Below, in pieces: positions 15,423-24,200 of a stretch of 33,414 bases of DNA. The notes beneath the pieces are model-generated. The model did no database searches. It saw nothing but the letters and a program-made list of their open reading frames with translations, and had not been told where the DNA came from. A program made the position numbers and the translations under genes. This DNA comes from Deltaproteobacteria bacterium (GTDB taxonomy: Bacteria > Desulfobacterota > Binatia > UBA12015), in the NCBI GenBank assembly GCA_016874715.1, contig VGTK01000049.1:1-33414 (forward strand). The letters run 5' to 3'. The number at the start of each line of letters is the position of its first letter. The first letter of the stretch is position 1.

Positions 15423-16598
15423 TCACGCCGGCAGCCGGTCCGGGATGTGGTCGAGCCGGTAGAGCGTCTTGCAGTTCGTGTGCAGCATCTTCTTGACCTC
15501 GTCCTTCGGCACGCCGCGGAAGAGGCGCTGGATCGTGACGCGGTTGTTCGGCCAGTCGCTGCCGGTGTGCGGGTAGTCCGTCGACCACATGATGTGGTCG
15601 ATGTTCAGGTGGTGGCGCAGCTCGATGCCGATCGTGTCGATCATGAACGTGCCCCAGAACGACCGGTGGAAGAGGCGGCTCGGCATCGACTTCATGATCT
15701 CGGTGGCGCCGGTGAACCAGCGGTAGCGCAGAAACATGTCGTCGACCTGCTCCATCGCGGTGGGAATCCAGCCGATGTTGCCCTCGACGACGACGAACGG
15801 CAGGTCCGGGAAGCGCTCGCACGCGCCGCTGAACAGCACGAGGAAGCTAGCGTCGATCGAGTTGACGCCCGCCTTCGAGGCGCCGGCCTTGGCGAGGAAG
15901 CCGAGCGTCGACTGCGTGACGGTCGCCTGCAGGCCGGCGTCGGTGAAGCTGCCGATGTGGATGCCGAGCGGGAAGCGCGCCTCCTCCGCGACGGCCCAGA
16001 AGCGGTCGTCGTCGGGGGTCGACTCGTAGGTGCCGTTCGGGAACGCCGCGATCAGCGCGCCCTCGTGCCCGTGCTCGACGGCCCACTCGAGCTCGGCGGT
16101 CGCGTCGGCGACGCCCGTGGTCGGGATGATCGCCTGCGGGACGAGCCGCCCGCCGGACGGCTTGCAGAAGTCGAGCAGCCACTCGTTGTAGGCGCGCACG
16201 CAGGCGAGCTGCAGCTCGCGGTCGTCGCTGTACGTGCGTGCTCCCGCGAGCGTGACGCTCGGGTAGAGGATCTGCGCGTACAGCCCGTCCGCGTCGAGGT
16301 CCTTCAGGCGCTCGGCGGTGTCGAAGCTGCCCGGACGGATCGTCTCGTAGCGGTAGCCCTGCGGCTTGAACTGCAGGTAGCTGAGGCCGGCGGTGGCGGT
16401 GAGGCCGACGGGACGGATCTTCTTGCCGTCGTCGAACGACCAGACGTCACCGTCGGGCGTGTGCAGGACCTTCGGTGCGCGCTGCTTGAGGCGCGACGGC
16501 ACGCGCTCCTGCCAGAGGTCGGGCGGCTCGTTGACGTGCGCGTCCGCGTCGATGATCGGGTAGTCGATGCTCGCGACTTCGCTGAACGGCTCGTGCAT
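15423..16598 (-). CDS. Amidohydrolase-2 family protein (TIM-barrel metal hydrolase/decarboxylase)
   Basis: 391 residues of the amidohydrolase_2 family (related to ACMSD and resorcylate decarboxylase). The N-terminal metal motif is 'IIDADAHVNEPPDLW'. Barrel strands follow, with 'LGIHIGSF' carrying a metal-ligand His, 'LPFVVVEGNIGW', and the C-terminal 'IMWSTDYPHTGSDWPNN' where the Asp is the usual catalytic/metal residue. Members with this 'DADxH-NEP...DLW' pattern occur in polycyclic and steroid catabolic clusters of uncultured soil bacteria; the substrate here is unknown. ATG start at 16598 with a good GGAGGG Shine-Dalgarno about 7 bp upstream. It lies 30 bp after the DUF35 gene and 16 bp before the CoA-transferase. 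Confidence 0.85.
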   Translation of the reverse strand: MHEPFSEVASIDYPIIDADAHVNEPPDLWQERVPSRLKQRAPKVLHTPDGDVWSFDDGKKIRPVGLTATAGLSYLQFKPQGYRYETIRPGSFDTAERLKDLDADGLYAQILYPSVTLAGARTYSDDRELQLACVRAYNEWLLDFCKPSGGRLVPQAIIPTTGVADATAELEWAVEHGHEGALIAAFPNGTYESTPDDDRFWAVAEEARFPLGIHIGSFTDAGLQATVTQSTLGFLAKAGASKAGVNSIDASFLVLFSGACERFPDLPFVVVEGNIGWIPTAMEQVDDMFLRYRWFTGATEIMKSMPSRLFHRSFWGTFMIDTIGIELRHHLNIDHIMWSTDYPHTGSDWPNNRVTIQRLFRGVPKDEVKKMLHTNCKTLYRLDHIPDRLPA

Positions 16599-16628
16599 GG
16601 TGCGCCCTCCGCGTCCGAGTGTCGGACG

Positions 16629-17063
16629 CTACTTCGGCCCGGGCCGGAACAGGGGAACGACGACCTCGCCCGCGAGGCCGTCGAAACGCAAAGGGCGGAA
16701 GTCGACGGTCAAGCGCATGTCGGCGTGCAGGCTCTCGATCGGACAATCGACGATGCGGCTCACGAGACGCACGCGCGGGTCTTCCTCGAGCGCCACGAGC
16801 CCGGTCGCGAACGGAACGATCGACGCGAACTGCGGGATCCACGGGAAGCGCACGACGGACCACGAGAACAGCGTGCCGCGCCCGCTGACGGTGACCCACT
16901 CCTGGCGCTCGGCGCCGCAGGTGCGGCAGGGCGTGCCCGGGTACCAGACGAGGCTCGCGCACAGGTTGCAGCGCGTCACGCGCAGCTCGCCGCGCGCGGC
17001 TCCCGCGAACAGCTCGCGCGTCGGCGGCCAGTCGACGTCGGGCAGCGGAAAGGCCGCGTGCAT
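16629..17063 (-). CDS. DUF35 OB-fold protein with Zn ribbon (thiolase partner)
   Basis: 144 residues. A short helix is followed by a rubredoxin-like Zn ribbon, C32-NL-C35 and C46-RT-C49, then the OB-fold domain ('GRGTLFSWSVVRFPW', 'FATGLVALEEDPRVRLVSRI'). DUF35 proteins pair with thiolase-like proteins: in actinobacterial steroid side-chain degradation ChsH2's DUF35 domain binds Ltp2 and is required for retro-aldol cleavage. The gene next to it is such a thiolase-like protein, so a heteromeric complex is the natural reading. The ATG at 17063 is the last of three identical TGATG junctions generated by a 32-bp tandem repeat. Its own Shine-Dalgarno is changed to GGGCGG, while the two upstream copies keep GGGAGG. 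Translation may depend on re-initiation. Confidence 0.85.
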   Translation of the reverse strand: MHAAFPLPDVDWPPTRELFAGAARGELRVTRCNLCASLVWYPGTPCRTCGAERQEWVTVSGRGTLFSWSVVRFPWIPQFASIVPFATGLVALEEDPRVRLVSRIVDCPIESLHADMRLTVDFRPLRFDGLAGEVVVPLFRPGPK

Positions 17064-17156
17064 CAGGGCCGCCCGCCCGGGACTGCCGCGTGCATCAGGG
17101 CCTCCCGCCCGGGACTGCCGCGTGCATCAGGGCCTCCCGCCCGGGACTGCCGCGTG
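17061..17156. repeat. 32-bp tandem repeat, three copies plus a degenerate partial copy
   Basis: Units at 17061-17092, 17093-17124 and 17125-17156 differ at a single base (17071, G for T in the first). A degenerate fourth copy starts at 17157 and includes the thiolase stop codon. On the minus strand each unit contains a Shine-Dalgarno-like GGGAGG (GGGCGG in the unit nearest the DUF35 gene), five bases, then TGATG. It has no spacers, so it is not a CRISPR. It probably arose by duplication of the thiolase/DUF35 stop-start junction. Confidence 0.9.
17063..17127 (-). other. Two overlapping 10-codon micro-ORFs leading into the DUF35 start
   Basis: From ATG at 17127 and again from ATG at 17095 the minus strand encodes the same decapeptide MHAAVPGGRP. 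Each ends in a TGA that shares its A with the next ATG (TGATG). The second micro-ORF ends on the DUF35 ATG. They are created by the 32-bp tandem repeat. The peptide starts with the first four residues of the DUF35 protein (MHAA). Whether they are translated is not known; the GGGAGG motifs five bases before both micro-ORF starts make it plausible. Confidence 0.5.
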
Positions 17157-17158
17157 AA

Positions 17159-18358
17159 TCAGCGCCTCCCGAGCACGAGGGTGCTCGCCTGCGGTCCGGT
17201 GTAGCCGCCGTAGACGCCGACCTGCGCGTCGGGTACTTGCGCCGCCGCTGCGCCGCGCAGCTGGCGGACGATCTCGGTCACGTGCGCGATCCCGAGGACG
17301 TAGGCGTGCGACAGCATGCCGCCGTGCGTGTTGTAGGGCAGCTTGCCCGAGTCGAAGTGCAGCGTGTCGCCGCTGACGAACCGACCGCCGTCGCCCTTCG
17401 CGCAGAAGCCCATGTCCTCGATCTGCATGAGCGAGACGATGGTGAACGGGTCGTAGCAGGCGAGCACGTCGACGTCGTCCGGCTCGACGCCCGCCATCGC
17501 GAACGTGTGCGGGGCGGCGAACTGCTGCGGCGTCGCCGTGAAGTCGCCCTGCTGCGACCAGTAGACGCCGCTCTTCGCGTTGCCGACGCCGACGCCGAGC
17601 ACGGCGACGATCGGCTGCGCGAGATCGCGTGCGCGCTCGAGCGACGTCATGACGTACGCCGCACCGCCGTCCGAGATCAGGCAGCAGTCTTCCTTGCGGA
17701 ACGGGTCGGCGATGAGCGGGCTCGCGAGGTACTGCTCGAGGGTGAGCGGCTTGCCGTGCATCACCGCGCCCGGCGTGAGGTTCGCGTGGCGGCGGCACGC
17801 GACGGCGATCGCGCCGAGCTGCTCCGAGGTCGTGCCGTACTCGTGCATGTGCCGCGTGGCGATGTTCGCGAAGTAGACCGGCTGCGGGAACCAGCCGAAT
17901 GGCACTTCCAGGTTCTGCTTGTAGAGGTCCTCCGCGTGCACGTGCCCCGGACCGCCGACCATCTGCGGGCGCTGCGTCGCCCAGGCGACCGAGAAGGTGT
18001 TGAGGACGTACTTCGCCTGGCCGCTGCGGATCGCGAGTGCGGCCTCGTGGGGTGCCGAGCCCGCCCAGACCATCCCGCCACCCCTGGTCGAGGTCCACAG
18101 GTCGTGGCTCGTGCCGAAGTGCGCGTGGAAGGCGCTGGCATCCATCTGGTCGCCGGAGAACGGGACGTACATGAGGCCGTCGACGTCGCGCGCGGTGAGA
18201 CCTGCGTCGGCGATGGCGCGCTCGGCCGCCTGGCCGGCGATCTCGTGGGTGGTCCGGCCGGATGCCTTCGACGGGTCGGCATCGCCGATGCCGACGATCG
18301 CGATCTGCCCCGAGACGTCCTCGAGGTCGGACGCGAATCCCCAGTCGGTGGCGGCCAT
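17159..18358 (-). CDS. Thiolase-like protein (SCP2/Ltp2-type), catalytic Cys not evident
   Basis: 399 residues from ATG 18358. Thiolase fold landmarks: 'SGQIAIVGIGDADPSK', 'AGQAAERAIADAGLTARDVDG', 'CCLISDGGAAYVMTS', and C-terminal 'KLPYNTHGGMLSHAYVLG' followed by 'GGYTGPQASTLVL'. At the position where thiolases carry the nucleophilic Cys, this protein reads 'TRGGGMVWAGSA' with no Cys. The segment 'DVLACYDPFT' has Tyr302, a possible counterpart of the catalytic Tyr in Ltp2-type retro-aldolases. With the DUF35 gene next to it, an acyl-CoA aldolase role is more likely than beta-ketothiolase; this is inference. Neither the ATG at 18358 nor an upstream in-frame ATG at 18481 has a clear Shine-Dalgarno. 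The former was chosen because conserved sequence starts soon after. First gene of the minus-strand block. Confidence 0.82.
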   Translation of the reverse strand: MAATDWGFASDLEDVSGQIAIVGIGDADPSKASGRTTHEIAGQAAERAIADAGLTARDVDGLMYVPFSGDQMDASAFHAHFGTSHDLWTSTRGGGMVWAGSAPHEAALAIRSGQAKYVLNTFSVAWATQRPQMVGGPGHVHAEDLYKQNLEVPFGWFPQPVYFANIATRHMHEYGTTSEQLGAIAVACRRHANLTPGAVMHGKPLTLEQYLASPLIADPFRKEDCCLISDGGAAYVMTSLERARDLAQPIVAVLGVGVGNAKSGVYWSQQGDFTATPQQFAAPHTFAMAGVEPDDVDVLACYDPFTIVSLMQIEDMGFCAKGDGGRFVSGDTLHFDSGKLPYNTHGGMLSHAYVLGIAHVTEIVRQLRGAAAAQVPDAQVGVYGGYTGPQASTLVLGRR

Positions 18359-18415
18359 CGGCGGCGACACTACGCGAGTGGCGCGCCCCAGGTCCAGGGA
18401 TAGTGCGGTCGGGGC

Positions 18416-18460
18416 GCTCGCGACGCCACGCGGATCCGGCCCGCTCGCGACGCCACGCGG
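18416..18460. repeat. 18-bp direct repeat, 27-bp period
   Basis: GCTCGCGACGCCACGCGG occurs at 18416-18433 and again at 18443-18460, each followed by a near-identical ATCCGG. It lies in the divergent region between the thiolase-like gene and the PHP gene. On the minus strand the period of 27 keeps frame, repeating 'RGVAS' in the optional N-terminal extension of the thiolase-like protein. It could also be paired regulator sites. Confidence 0.6.
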
Positions 18461-18496
18461 CATCCGGACGGGTTGCGACATCGGCGGGTCGTGACG

Positions 18497-18540
18497 TTGA
18501 CCGGCAGGTCGCGTTGCGATCTACCGCGCAGTCGGGAGGA
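18497..18540 (+). promoter_or_regulatory. Weak candidate promoter and Shine-Dalgarno for the PHP gene
   Basis: TTGACC at 18497-18502 is followed after 17 bp by TCTACC (18520-18525), a poor -10. GGGAGGA at 18534-18540 lies 7 bp before the GTG at 18548 and fixes that start. The Shine-Dalgarno is convincing; the promoter is not. Confidence 0.4.
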
Positions 18541-18547
18541 AGCCACC

Positions 18548-20227
18548 GTGCACGCCACGCCGCCGCCGTCCGCGATCGGTTCGTCGCTCGCCCCCGCCCC
18601 CGGGCCATCGCGCAGTGCGTCCGCGCGCTCGTTGCTGCTGCTGTTGCTGCTGTCGGGCGGCATGGCGGTGGTCGTCGTTCCGCTCGCCGTCGTACCGGCG
18701 CACGCGACCGCGTACTTCGGCGACCTGCACGCGCACTCCGCGCTGTCCGACGACGCGACCAACCCGCCCGACGCGTTCTTCCGCGTCGCGCGTGACGTCG
18801 CCGGCCTCGACTTCGTGGTGCTCTCCGACCACGACGCGTTCATGACCGAGAACGAGGCCGAGATCCTCAAGACGACCGCCGCGTCGTTCGACGTCCCCGG
18901 AAGGTTCGTCGCGTTCCCCGGCATCGAGTGGACGCACCGCTGGCACATGAACGCGTACTTCGTGCGCAACGACGAGCCCTACTGCCTGCGCGACTGTCCG
19001 GAGGCCGAGGACTTCTACGCCTTCCACGGTGACACCGTGCTCGCCGGCGACGGCGCGGGACACGTCAATCACCCTGCCGACCTCTTCAAGGTCGACTGGG
19101 CGCAGATCGATGACCGCATCACCAACGCCGTCGAGGTCTGGAACACGGCGGGCGCGGGCGACAACGAGCCCGGCTTCGGCAACGCGCTGTGGGCGCTGCG
19201 CGCGGGCTTCCGCCTCGGTCTCGTCGGCGTCTCGGACGACCACAATTCCGGGCGCGACCTGCCGCTCCTGGGAACGGGCCTCACTGGCTGCGACGTGCCG
19301 AGCCTGACGCGCGAGGACCTGATCGCCGCGCTGCGCGCGCGCCGCTGCTGGGCGACGACGGGCGAGCGCATCGAGCTGGCGCTCGACGTCGAGGGGACGC
19401 CGATGGGCGGCGAGCTCGAGGCGCGGCTCGACGGCCACGTGCAGGTCATCGTGTCGGCGCGGGGGACGGAGGATCCTTACGAGATCGAGCTGCTGCGCAA
19501 CGGCGAGGTCGTCGACCGCGCGCGCTGCGGCACGCTCGGCTGCCGGCTGGTCGCGGACGTCACGGTGCGCGAGCCGAACACCTTCGTCTACGCGCGCGTC
19601 GTGCAGCAGAGCGGCGGGCGCGCGTGGACCAGCCCCGTCTGGGTGCGCGGCGTCTGCGGCGGCAGCCGCGCGTGCCTGGGCTCGCGGCTCGCCGCCGGCG
19701 GCGGCGACGCGAGCGCCGACTGCCTCGCGTCGTGGCTGCTGCCGCGCTCGGCGCCATACGCGACGGGCGTCCGCAGCACGGGCCGTGCGACGTGCAGCGA
19801 CGGCGATCGCGCGTGCGACGCCGGCGACACCGCGGGCGAGTGTACTTTTCGGCTCGGCGTGTGCTTCGCGCTGGCGTCGGGTCGCGACGCTGCGTGCGCG
19901 GCGGCGTTCCCGGAGTCGTTCGACGTGCTGTCGCCGGCGGCGACGCCCGATCGCGCCACGCCCGAGTTCCAGAACCGTGCGCTGCTGCTCGCGACCCACC
20001 GCGCCGCGACGGAGCGCGCGGGCGCGGATCGCTGCTCCGCGCTCGGCGAGATGCGCGTTCCCGTCGGAACGACCGAGCTCGTGACCGAGAGCCGTGCGGG
20101 GGCGCGCGTCGATCGCGACGTGCTGGCGCTCGAGTGCCGGCCGGCGCGGCGTGCGGTGCGGCGGCTGCCGGTGGTGGATTCGCCGCGGGCGGTCGCGCGC
20201 GCCGGGCACGGACACCGCCACAACTGA
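18548..20227 (+). CDS. Exported PHP-domain metallohydrolase (DUF3604-like)
   Basis: 559 residues from a GTG start with a strong GGGAGGA Shine-Dalgarno. After a short Ser/Pro-rich leader comes a signal-type hydrophobic segment ('LLLLLLLSGGMAVVVVPLAV') ending at 'PAHA'. The mature protein starts with PHP motif I 'YFGDLHAHSALSDDA', then 'DFVVLSDHDAF' (motif II), 'GIEWTHRWHMNAYF', 'GHVNHPADLF' and 'VGVSDDHNSGR', together giving the His/Asp set of a multinuclear metal site. An Ig-like beta region follows (about 300-390), then a Cys-rich tail with 'CSDGDRACDAGDTAGECTF' of the type seen in secreted proteins of this lineage. PHP proteins are phosphoesterases; an exported one might act on a polymer or on phosphate esters in the periplasm. 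The substrate is unknown. Transcribed divergently from the thiolase operon. Confidence 0.82.
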   Translation: MHATPPPSAIGSSLAPAPGPSRSASARSLLLLLLLSGGMAVVVVPLAVVPAHATAYFGDLHAHSALSDDATNPPDAFFRVARDVAGLDFVVLSDHDAFMTENEAEILKTTAASFDVPGRFVAFPGIEWTHRWHMNAYFVRNDEPYCLRDCPEAEDFYAFHGDTVLAGDGAGHVNHPADLFKVDWAQIDDRITNAVEVWNTAGAGDNEPGFGNALWALRAGFRLGLVGVSDDHNSGRDLPLLGTGLTGCDVPSLTREDLIAALRARRCWATTGERIELALDVEGTPMGGELEARLDGHVQVIVSARGTEDPYEIELLRNGEVVDRARCGTLGCRLVADVTVREPNTFVYARVVQQSGGRAWTSPVWVRGVCGGSRACLGSRLAAGGGDASADCLASWLLPRSAPYATGVRSTGRATCSDGDRACDAGDTAGECTFRLGVCFALASGRDAACAAAFPESFDVLSPAATPDRATPEFQNRALLLATHRAATERAGADRCSALGEMRVPVGTTELVTESRAGARVDRDVLALECRPARRAVRRLPVVDSPRAVARAGHGHRHN

Positions 20228-20250
20228 CGTCCGCACCGGCTTCGCCGACC
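20224..20250 (+). repeat. 27-bp gene-end element, copy 1
   Basis: Begins one base before the TGA of the PHP gene and contains CTGACGTCC and ACCGGCTTCGCCGACC, able to form a small CGGC-TTC-GCCG hairpin. A second copy, 25 of 27 bases identical, starts at the same offset from another stop codon at 30252. Confidence 0.45.
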
Positions 20251-20506
20251 CCGCCGTGCTGGCAGAGCGCTCAGCGCTGCGGATCGCGCGTGTCACCCCG
20301 ACGCGGGTACGCTCGGCGCCGTCGATCCTTCGCGTTCGGCCGCCGAGCCCGGTGACGGCATGGATGCGCTCGAGGAGCGCGTCGGCGGGCCGGGCCTGAA
20401 CGTGTCCACGTGCCCCGGCTCCCCCCATCAGGTGATGCGATCTCGCAGCCACCTCGTGAGCCGTCCTGCTAATGGACTCCAGAACGTCGCGTCATAGGCA
20501 TTTCCA

Positions 20507-20521
20507 CGTTTCCGCAAAACG
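20507..20521. promoter_or_regulatory. 15-bp inverted repeat CGTTT-CCGCA-AAACG, candidate Lrp-type site
   Basis: A perfect inverted repeat with 5-bp arms, 15 bp overall (the length of Lrp half-sites), immediately upstream of the TTGACG at 20527 and 60 bp before the Lrp/AsnC start. Autoregulation by the downstream Lrp protein is the simple hypothesis. It does not match the E. coli Lrp consensus in detail. Confidence 0.35.
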
Positions 20522-20526
20522 GACCA

Positions 20527-20556
20527 TTGACGCGCCGATCCGCCATTCGCTATCCG
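20527..20556 (+). promoter_or_regulatory. Candidate promoter for lrp-gltBD
   Basis: TTGACG (20527-20532) matches the -35 consensus in five of six bases. It is followed after 18 bp by TATCCG (20551-20556), a poor -10. The ATG of the Lrp gene is 25 bp further on, with only a weak Shine-Dalgarno (GCAGGC). Confidence 0.35.
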
Positions 20557-20581
20557 TAAGGTTCACCCCGGCAGGCACCTT

Positions 20582-21166
20582 ATGAAATTAGGCGAAGGCG
20601 AAGAGCTCGAGCTCGACTCGATCGACCTGCAGATCCTGCAAACCCTGCAGCAGGACTGCAAGATTCCGCTGGCGCGGATCGGCGATCTGGTCGGCCTGTC
20701 GGCCCCGTCGGTCATCGAGCGGATCAAGAAGCTCGAGCACGGCGGCGTGATCCGCGGCTATCACGCCGCGATCGACGGCCGGCAGATCGGGCTCGACGTG
20801 ACCGCGTTCATCGGCGTGCTGGTCGAGCACCCGGCGAGCGTCGAGGAGTTCGAGGTGAAGGTCGCGTCGCTCGAGGGCGTCCTCGAGTGCCACCACGTGA
20901 CCGGGCAGCACACGATGCTGCTCAAGGTGAAGACCCGGGGCACCTCGTCGCTCGAGAGTCTCATCCGGCAGGTCCGGCGGATCGAAGGCGTGGCGCGGAC
21001 CGAGACCATGGTCGTGCTGTCGACGCACACCGAGCGCACCCAGCTGCCGCTGGGCTCGCAGCTCGAGGCGTCCCGACAGCCGGCGTCGTCGCGACGCCGC
21101 GCCGGGCGGAACGGCGGCGAGCGCAACAAGGTGCTCGCGATGAAGCCGGCGGCGGGTGACGAGTGA
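20582..21166 (+). CDS. Lrp/AsnC-family transcriptional regulator
   Basis: 194 residues. The AsnC-type winged helix-turn-helix lies at about residues 11-60 ('[28 protein letters not shown]', then '[26 protein letters not shown]'). The RAM ligand-binding domain follows ('[14 protein letters not shown]', '[20 protein letters not shown]', '[15 protein letters not shown]'). These proteins sense amino acids and act as dimers to hexadecamers. The last roughly 45 residues are a basic Ser/Arg-rich tail absent from standard Lrp proteins and probably disordered. It sits 67 bp upstream of gltB in the same direction. In E. coli, Lrp activates gltBD, so control of the adjacent glutamate synthase genes, responding to an amino acid, is likely but not shown. 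Confidence 0.92.
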   Translation: MKLGEGEELELDSIDLQILQTLQQDCKIPLARIGDLVGLSAPSVIERIKKLEHGGVIRGYHAAIDGRQIGLDVTAFIGVLVEHPASVEEFEVKVASLEGVLECHHVTGQHTMLLKVKTRGTSSLESLIRQVRRIEGVARTETMVVLSTHTERTQLPLGSQLEASRQPASSRRRAGRNGGERNKVLAMKPAAGDE

Positions 21167-21233
21167 CGGCCAGGGCCGGGGGGACCGGGCGCGTGACGGG
21201 GCGCGCGACAGAGGGAAGCAAGCGAGGCTCGCG

Positions 21234-24200
21234 ATGAACGAACAGATTCAGCACGGATACCGGGAAGACTGTCCGGTGCACGGCGTCGAGGCCGTGCGGC
21301 GGATGCGCGAGAACCGTAAGGCTGCCGAGAAACACGGCCTCTACCGCTCGCAGACGGAGAGCGACGCCTGCGGCGTCGGCTTCGTCGTGAACATGCGCGG
21401 CGAGAAGTCGCACGCCATCGTCGCGATGGGCTTGCAGATCCTGCGCAACCTCGAGCACCGCGGTGCCTGCGGCTGCGACCCGCTGACCGGCGACGGCGCG
21501 GGCATCCTCATGCAGATCCCGCACGACTTCTTCGCCGCCGCCTGCAAGCAGCTCGGCTTCACGCTGCCGGCCGAGGGCGAGTACGGCGTTGGCATGGTGT
21601 TCCTGCCGCGCGACGTCTTCGAGCGCAACGAGTGCCTCGAGATGTTCGAGAAGGCGGTACGCGAGCAGGGGCAGCGCATCCTCGGCTGGCGCAACGTGCC
21701 GGTCGATCCGTCGACGACGGGCCCGCTCGCGCGCTCGTCGATGCCGGAGATCCGTCAGGTGTTCATCGCGCCGGGGCGCGGCGTCAAGGACAGCACGGCG
21801 CTCGAGCGCAAGCTATACGTGATCCGGAAGACCGTCGAGAACGAGGTCCGCGCCGCGAAGAACCTGCGCGACGCCGAGAGCTTCTACGTGCCGAGCCTCT
21901 CGACGCGCACCATCTGCTACAAGGGTCTGCTGCAGCCGGAGCAGATCCCGGCGTTCTACGCGGATCTCCGCGATCCGACCTTCGTCAGCGCGCTCGCGCT
22001 CGTCCACCAGCGCTTCTCGACCAACACGTTCCCGTCCTGGGACCGCGCGCACCCGTACCGCTTCATCGCCCACAACGGCGAGATCAACACGCTGCGCGGC
22101 AACGAGAACTGGATGCACGCGCGCGAGAAGCAGTTCTCCTCACCGCTGTTCGGCGACGACATCGAGAACATCCAGCCGGTGATCGACTCGACGACCAGCG
22201 ACTCGGGCCGCTTCGACAACGCCCTCGAGCTGCTCGTGCAGAGCGGACGTTCGCTGCCGCACGCGGTCATGATGATGATCCCGGAGGCCTGGCAGAAGCA
22301 CGAGAGCATGAGCGACACCAAGCGTGCGTTCTACGAGTACCACTCGTGCCTGATGGAGCCGTGGGACGGCCCGGCGTCGGTGGCGTTCACCGACGGCACC
22401 GTGATCGGCGCGATCCTCGACCGGAACGGGCTCCGTCCGTCGCGCTACGTCGTGACGAAGGACGGGCTCGTCGTCATGGCGTCCGAGGTCGGCGTGCTGC
22501 CGATCCCGCCCGAGGACGTGGTCGCGAAGAACCGCCTGCAGCCGGGCCGCATGTTCCTCGTCGACACCGCACAGGGCCGCATCGTCGACGACGAGGAGAT
22601 CAAGGAGGGCATGGCCGAGCGGAAGCCTTACCGCCGGTGGCTCGCCGAGAACCTCGTCAAGCTCGAGAGCCTGCCCGGGGTCGACGCGGCGCACGTGCCC
22701 GCCGCGTACGACGAGGGCGAGCTGCTCACGCTGCAGCAGTCGTTCGGGTACACGCTCGAAGACCTGCGCTTCGTCATGAACCCCATGGGGCAGAAGGGCG
22801 AGGAGAACATCGGCTCGATGGGCACCGACACCCCGCTCGCGGTGCTGTCGGACAAGCCGCAGATCCTGTTCAACTACTTCAAGCAGCTGTTCGCGCAGGT
22901 GACGAACCCGCCGATCGATCCGATCCGCGAGGAGCTCGTCATGTCGCTGAAGGCCACCATCGGCTCCGAGCAGAACCTGTTCGAGGAGACGCCGCTCCAC
23001 TGCCACCAGCTCGAGCTCGAGCAGCCGATCCTCACCGACGACGAGCTGGCACGCGTCAAGCGTATCGACAGCGGCACGATCCGCACGGTCACGCTGTCGA
23101 CGCTGTACTACGCGCGCGGCGGCGAGAAGGCGCTCGAGCACGCGATCGACGAGCTGTGCAACAAGGCGTCGGCGGCGGTCGCCGACGGGGCGACGATCCT
23201 CGTGCTCTCCGACCGCGAGGTCGACCGCGACTTCGCGGCGATCCCGAGCCTGCTCGCGACCGCGGCGGTGCACCACCACCTGATCCGCGAGGGCACGCGC
23301 ACGCGCTGCGGGCTCGTCGTCGAGTCGGGCGAGCCGCGCGAGCCGCAGCACTTCGCACTTCTCGTCGGCTACGGCGCCGGGGCGATCAACCCCTACCTCG
23401 CGTTCCAGACGCTGAAGCAGCAGGTGCGCGGTAGCGTCGCCACGGGCGTCGACGAGAAGACCGCCGTCAAGCACTTCGTGAAGGCGATCGGCAAGGGGCT
23501 GCTCAAGATCATGAGCAAGATGGGCATCTCCACCTTGCAGAGCTACCGCGGCGCGCAGATCTTCGAGGCGATCGGCCTCAACCAGGAGCTGATCGACCGC
23601 TACTTCACCTGGACCTCGACGCGCATCGAGGGCGTCGGGCTCGACGTCATCGCGCGCGAGACCGAGATGCGCCACCACCACGCGTTCGACGTGTCGCCGT
23701 CACTCGACGGCGAGCTCGACCCGGGCGGGCAGTACCAGTGGCGCCGCCGCGGCGAGTACCACTCCTACAACCCGGAGACGATCGCCCACCTGCAGCACGC
23801 GGTGCGCAAGGGCAGCTACGACCTGTTCAGGAAGTACTCGCAGCTCGTCAACGAGGCCGACCAGAAGCTCTGCACGCTGCGCGGGCTCCTGCGCTTCAAG
23901 CCCGGCGTGCCGATCCCGATCGAGGAGGTCGAGCCGGCGAGCGAGATCGTCAAGCGCTTCAAGACGGGTGCCATGTCGCTGGGCTCGATCAGCCGGGAAG
24001 CCCACGAGAACCTGGCGATCGCGATGAACCGTCTCGGCGGCAAGTCGAACACCGGCGAGGGCGGCGAGGACTCGGTGCGCTACCAGCCCGACGCGAACGG
24101 CGACTCGCGCCGCAGCTCGATCAAGCAGGTGGCGTCGGGACGCTTCGGCGTGACCAGCCACTACCTCGTCAACTCCGACGAGCTGCAGATCAAGATGGCG

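Larger units (their letters stand above)
20228..20581 (+). other. 354-bp intergenic region before the Lrp-gltBD genes
   Basis: No coding sequence is supported here. The first part is GC-rich with no clear structure apart from the gene-end element. From about 20470 the base composition falls and the region takes on promoter character ('CATTTCCACGTTTCCGC'), with the operator and promoter candidates listed separately. Confidence 0.6.

Noticed and set aside
17061..17156. Short regular repeats resembling a CRISPR array
   Set aside because: The 32-bp units are directly adjacent with no spacers, and the array spans the thiolase stop and DUF35 start; it is a tandem duplication of a gene junction.
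14427..17204. A 925-codon open frame on the plus strand (and similar long frames at 9685-11892 and, on the minus strand, 24498-25706)
   Set aside because: They lie antisense to well-supported genes, have Arg/Ala/Pro-rich composition typical of GC-rich shadow frames and carry no domain signature.
18359..18481. An N-terminal extension of the thiolase-like protein from ATG 18481
   Set aside because: The extra 41 residues include a direct repeat and no thiolase features; it remains possible because neither start has a good Shine-Dalgarno.
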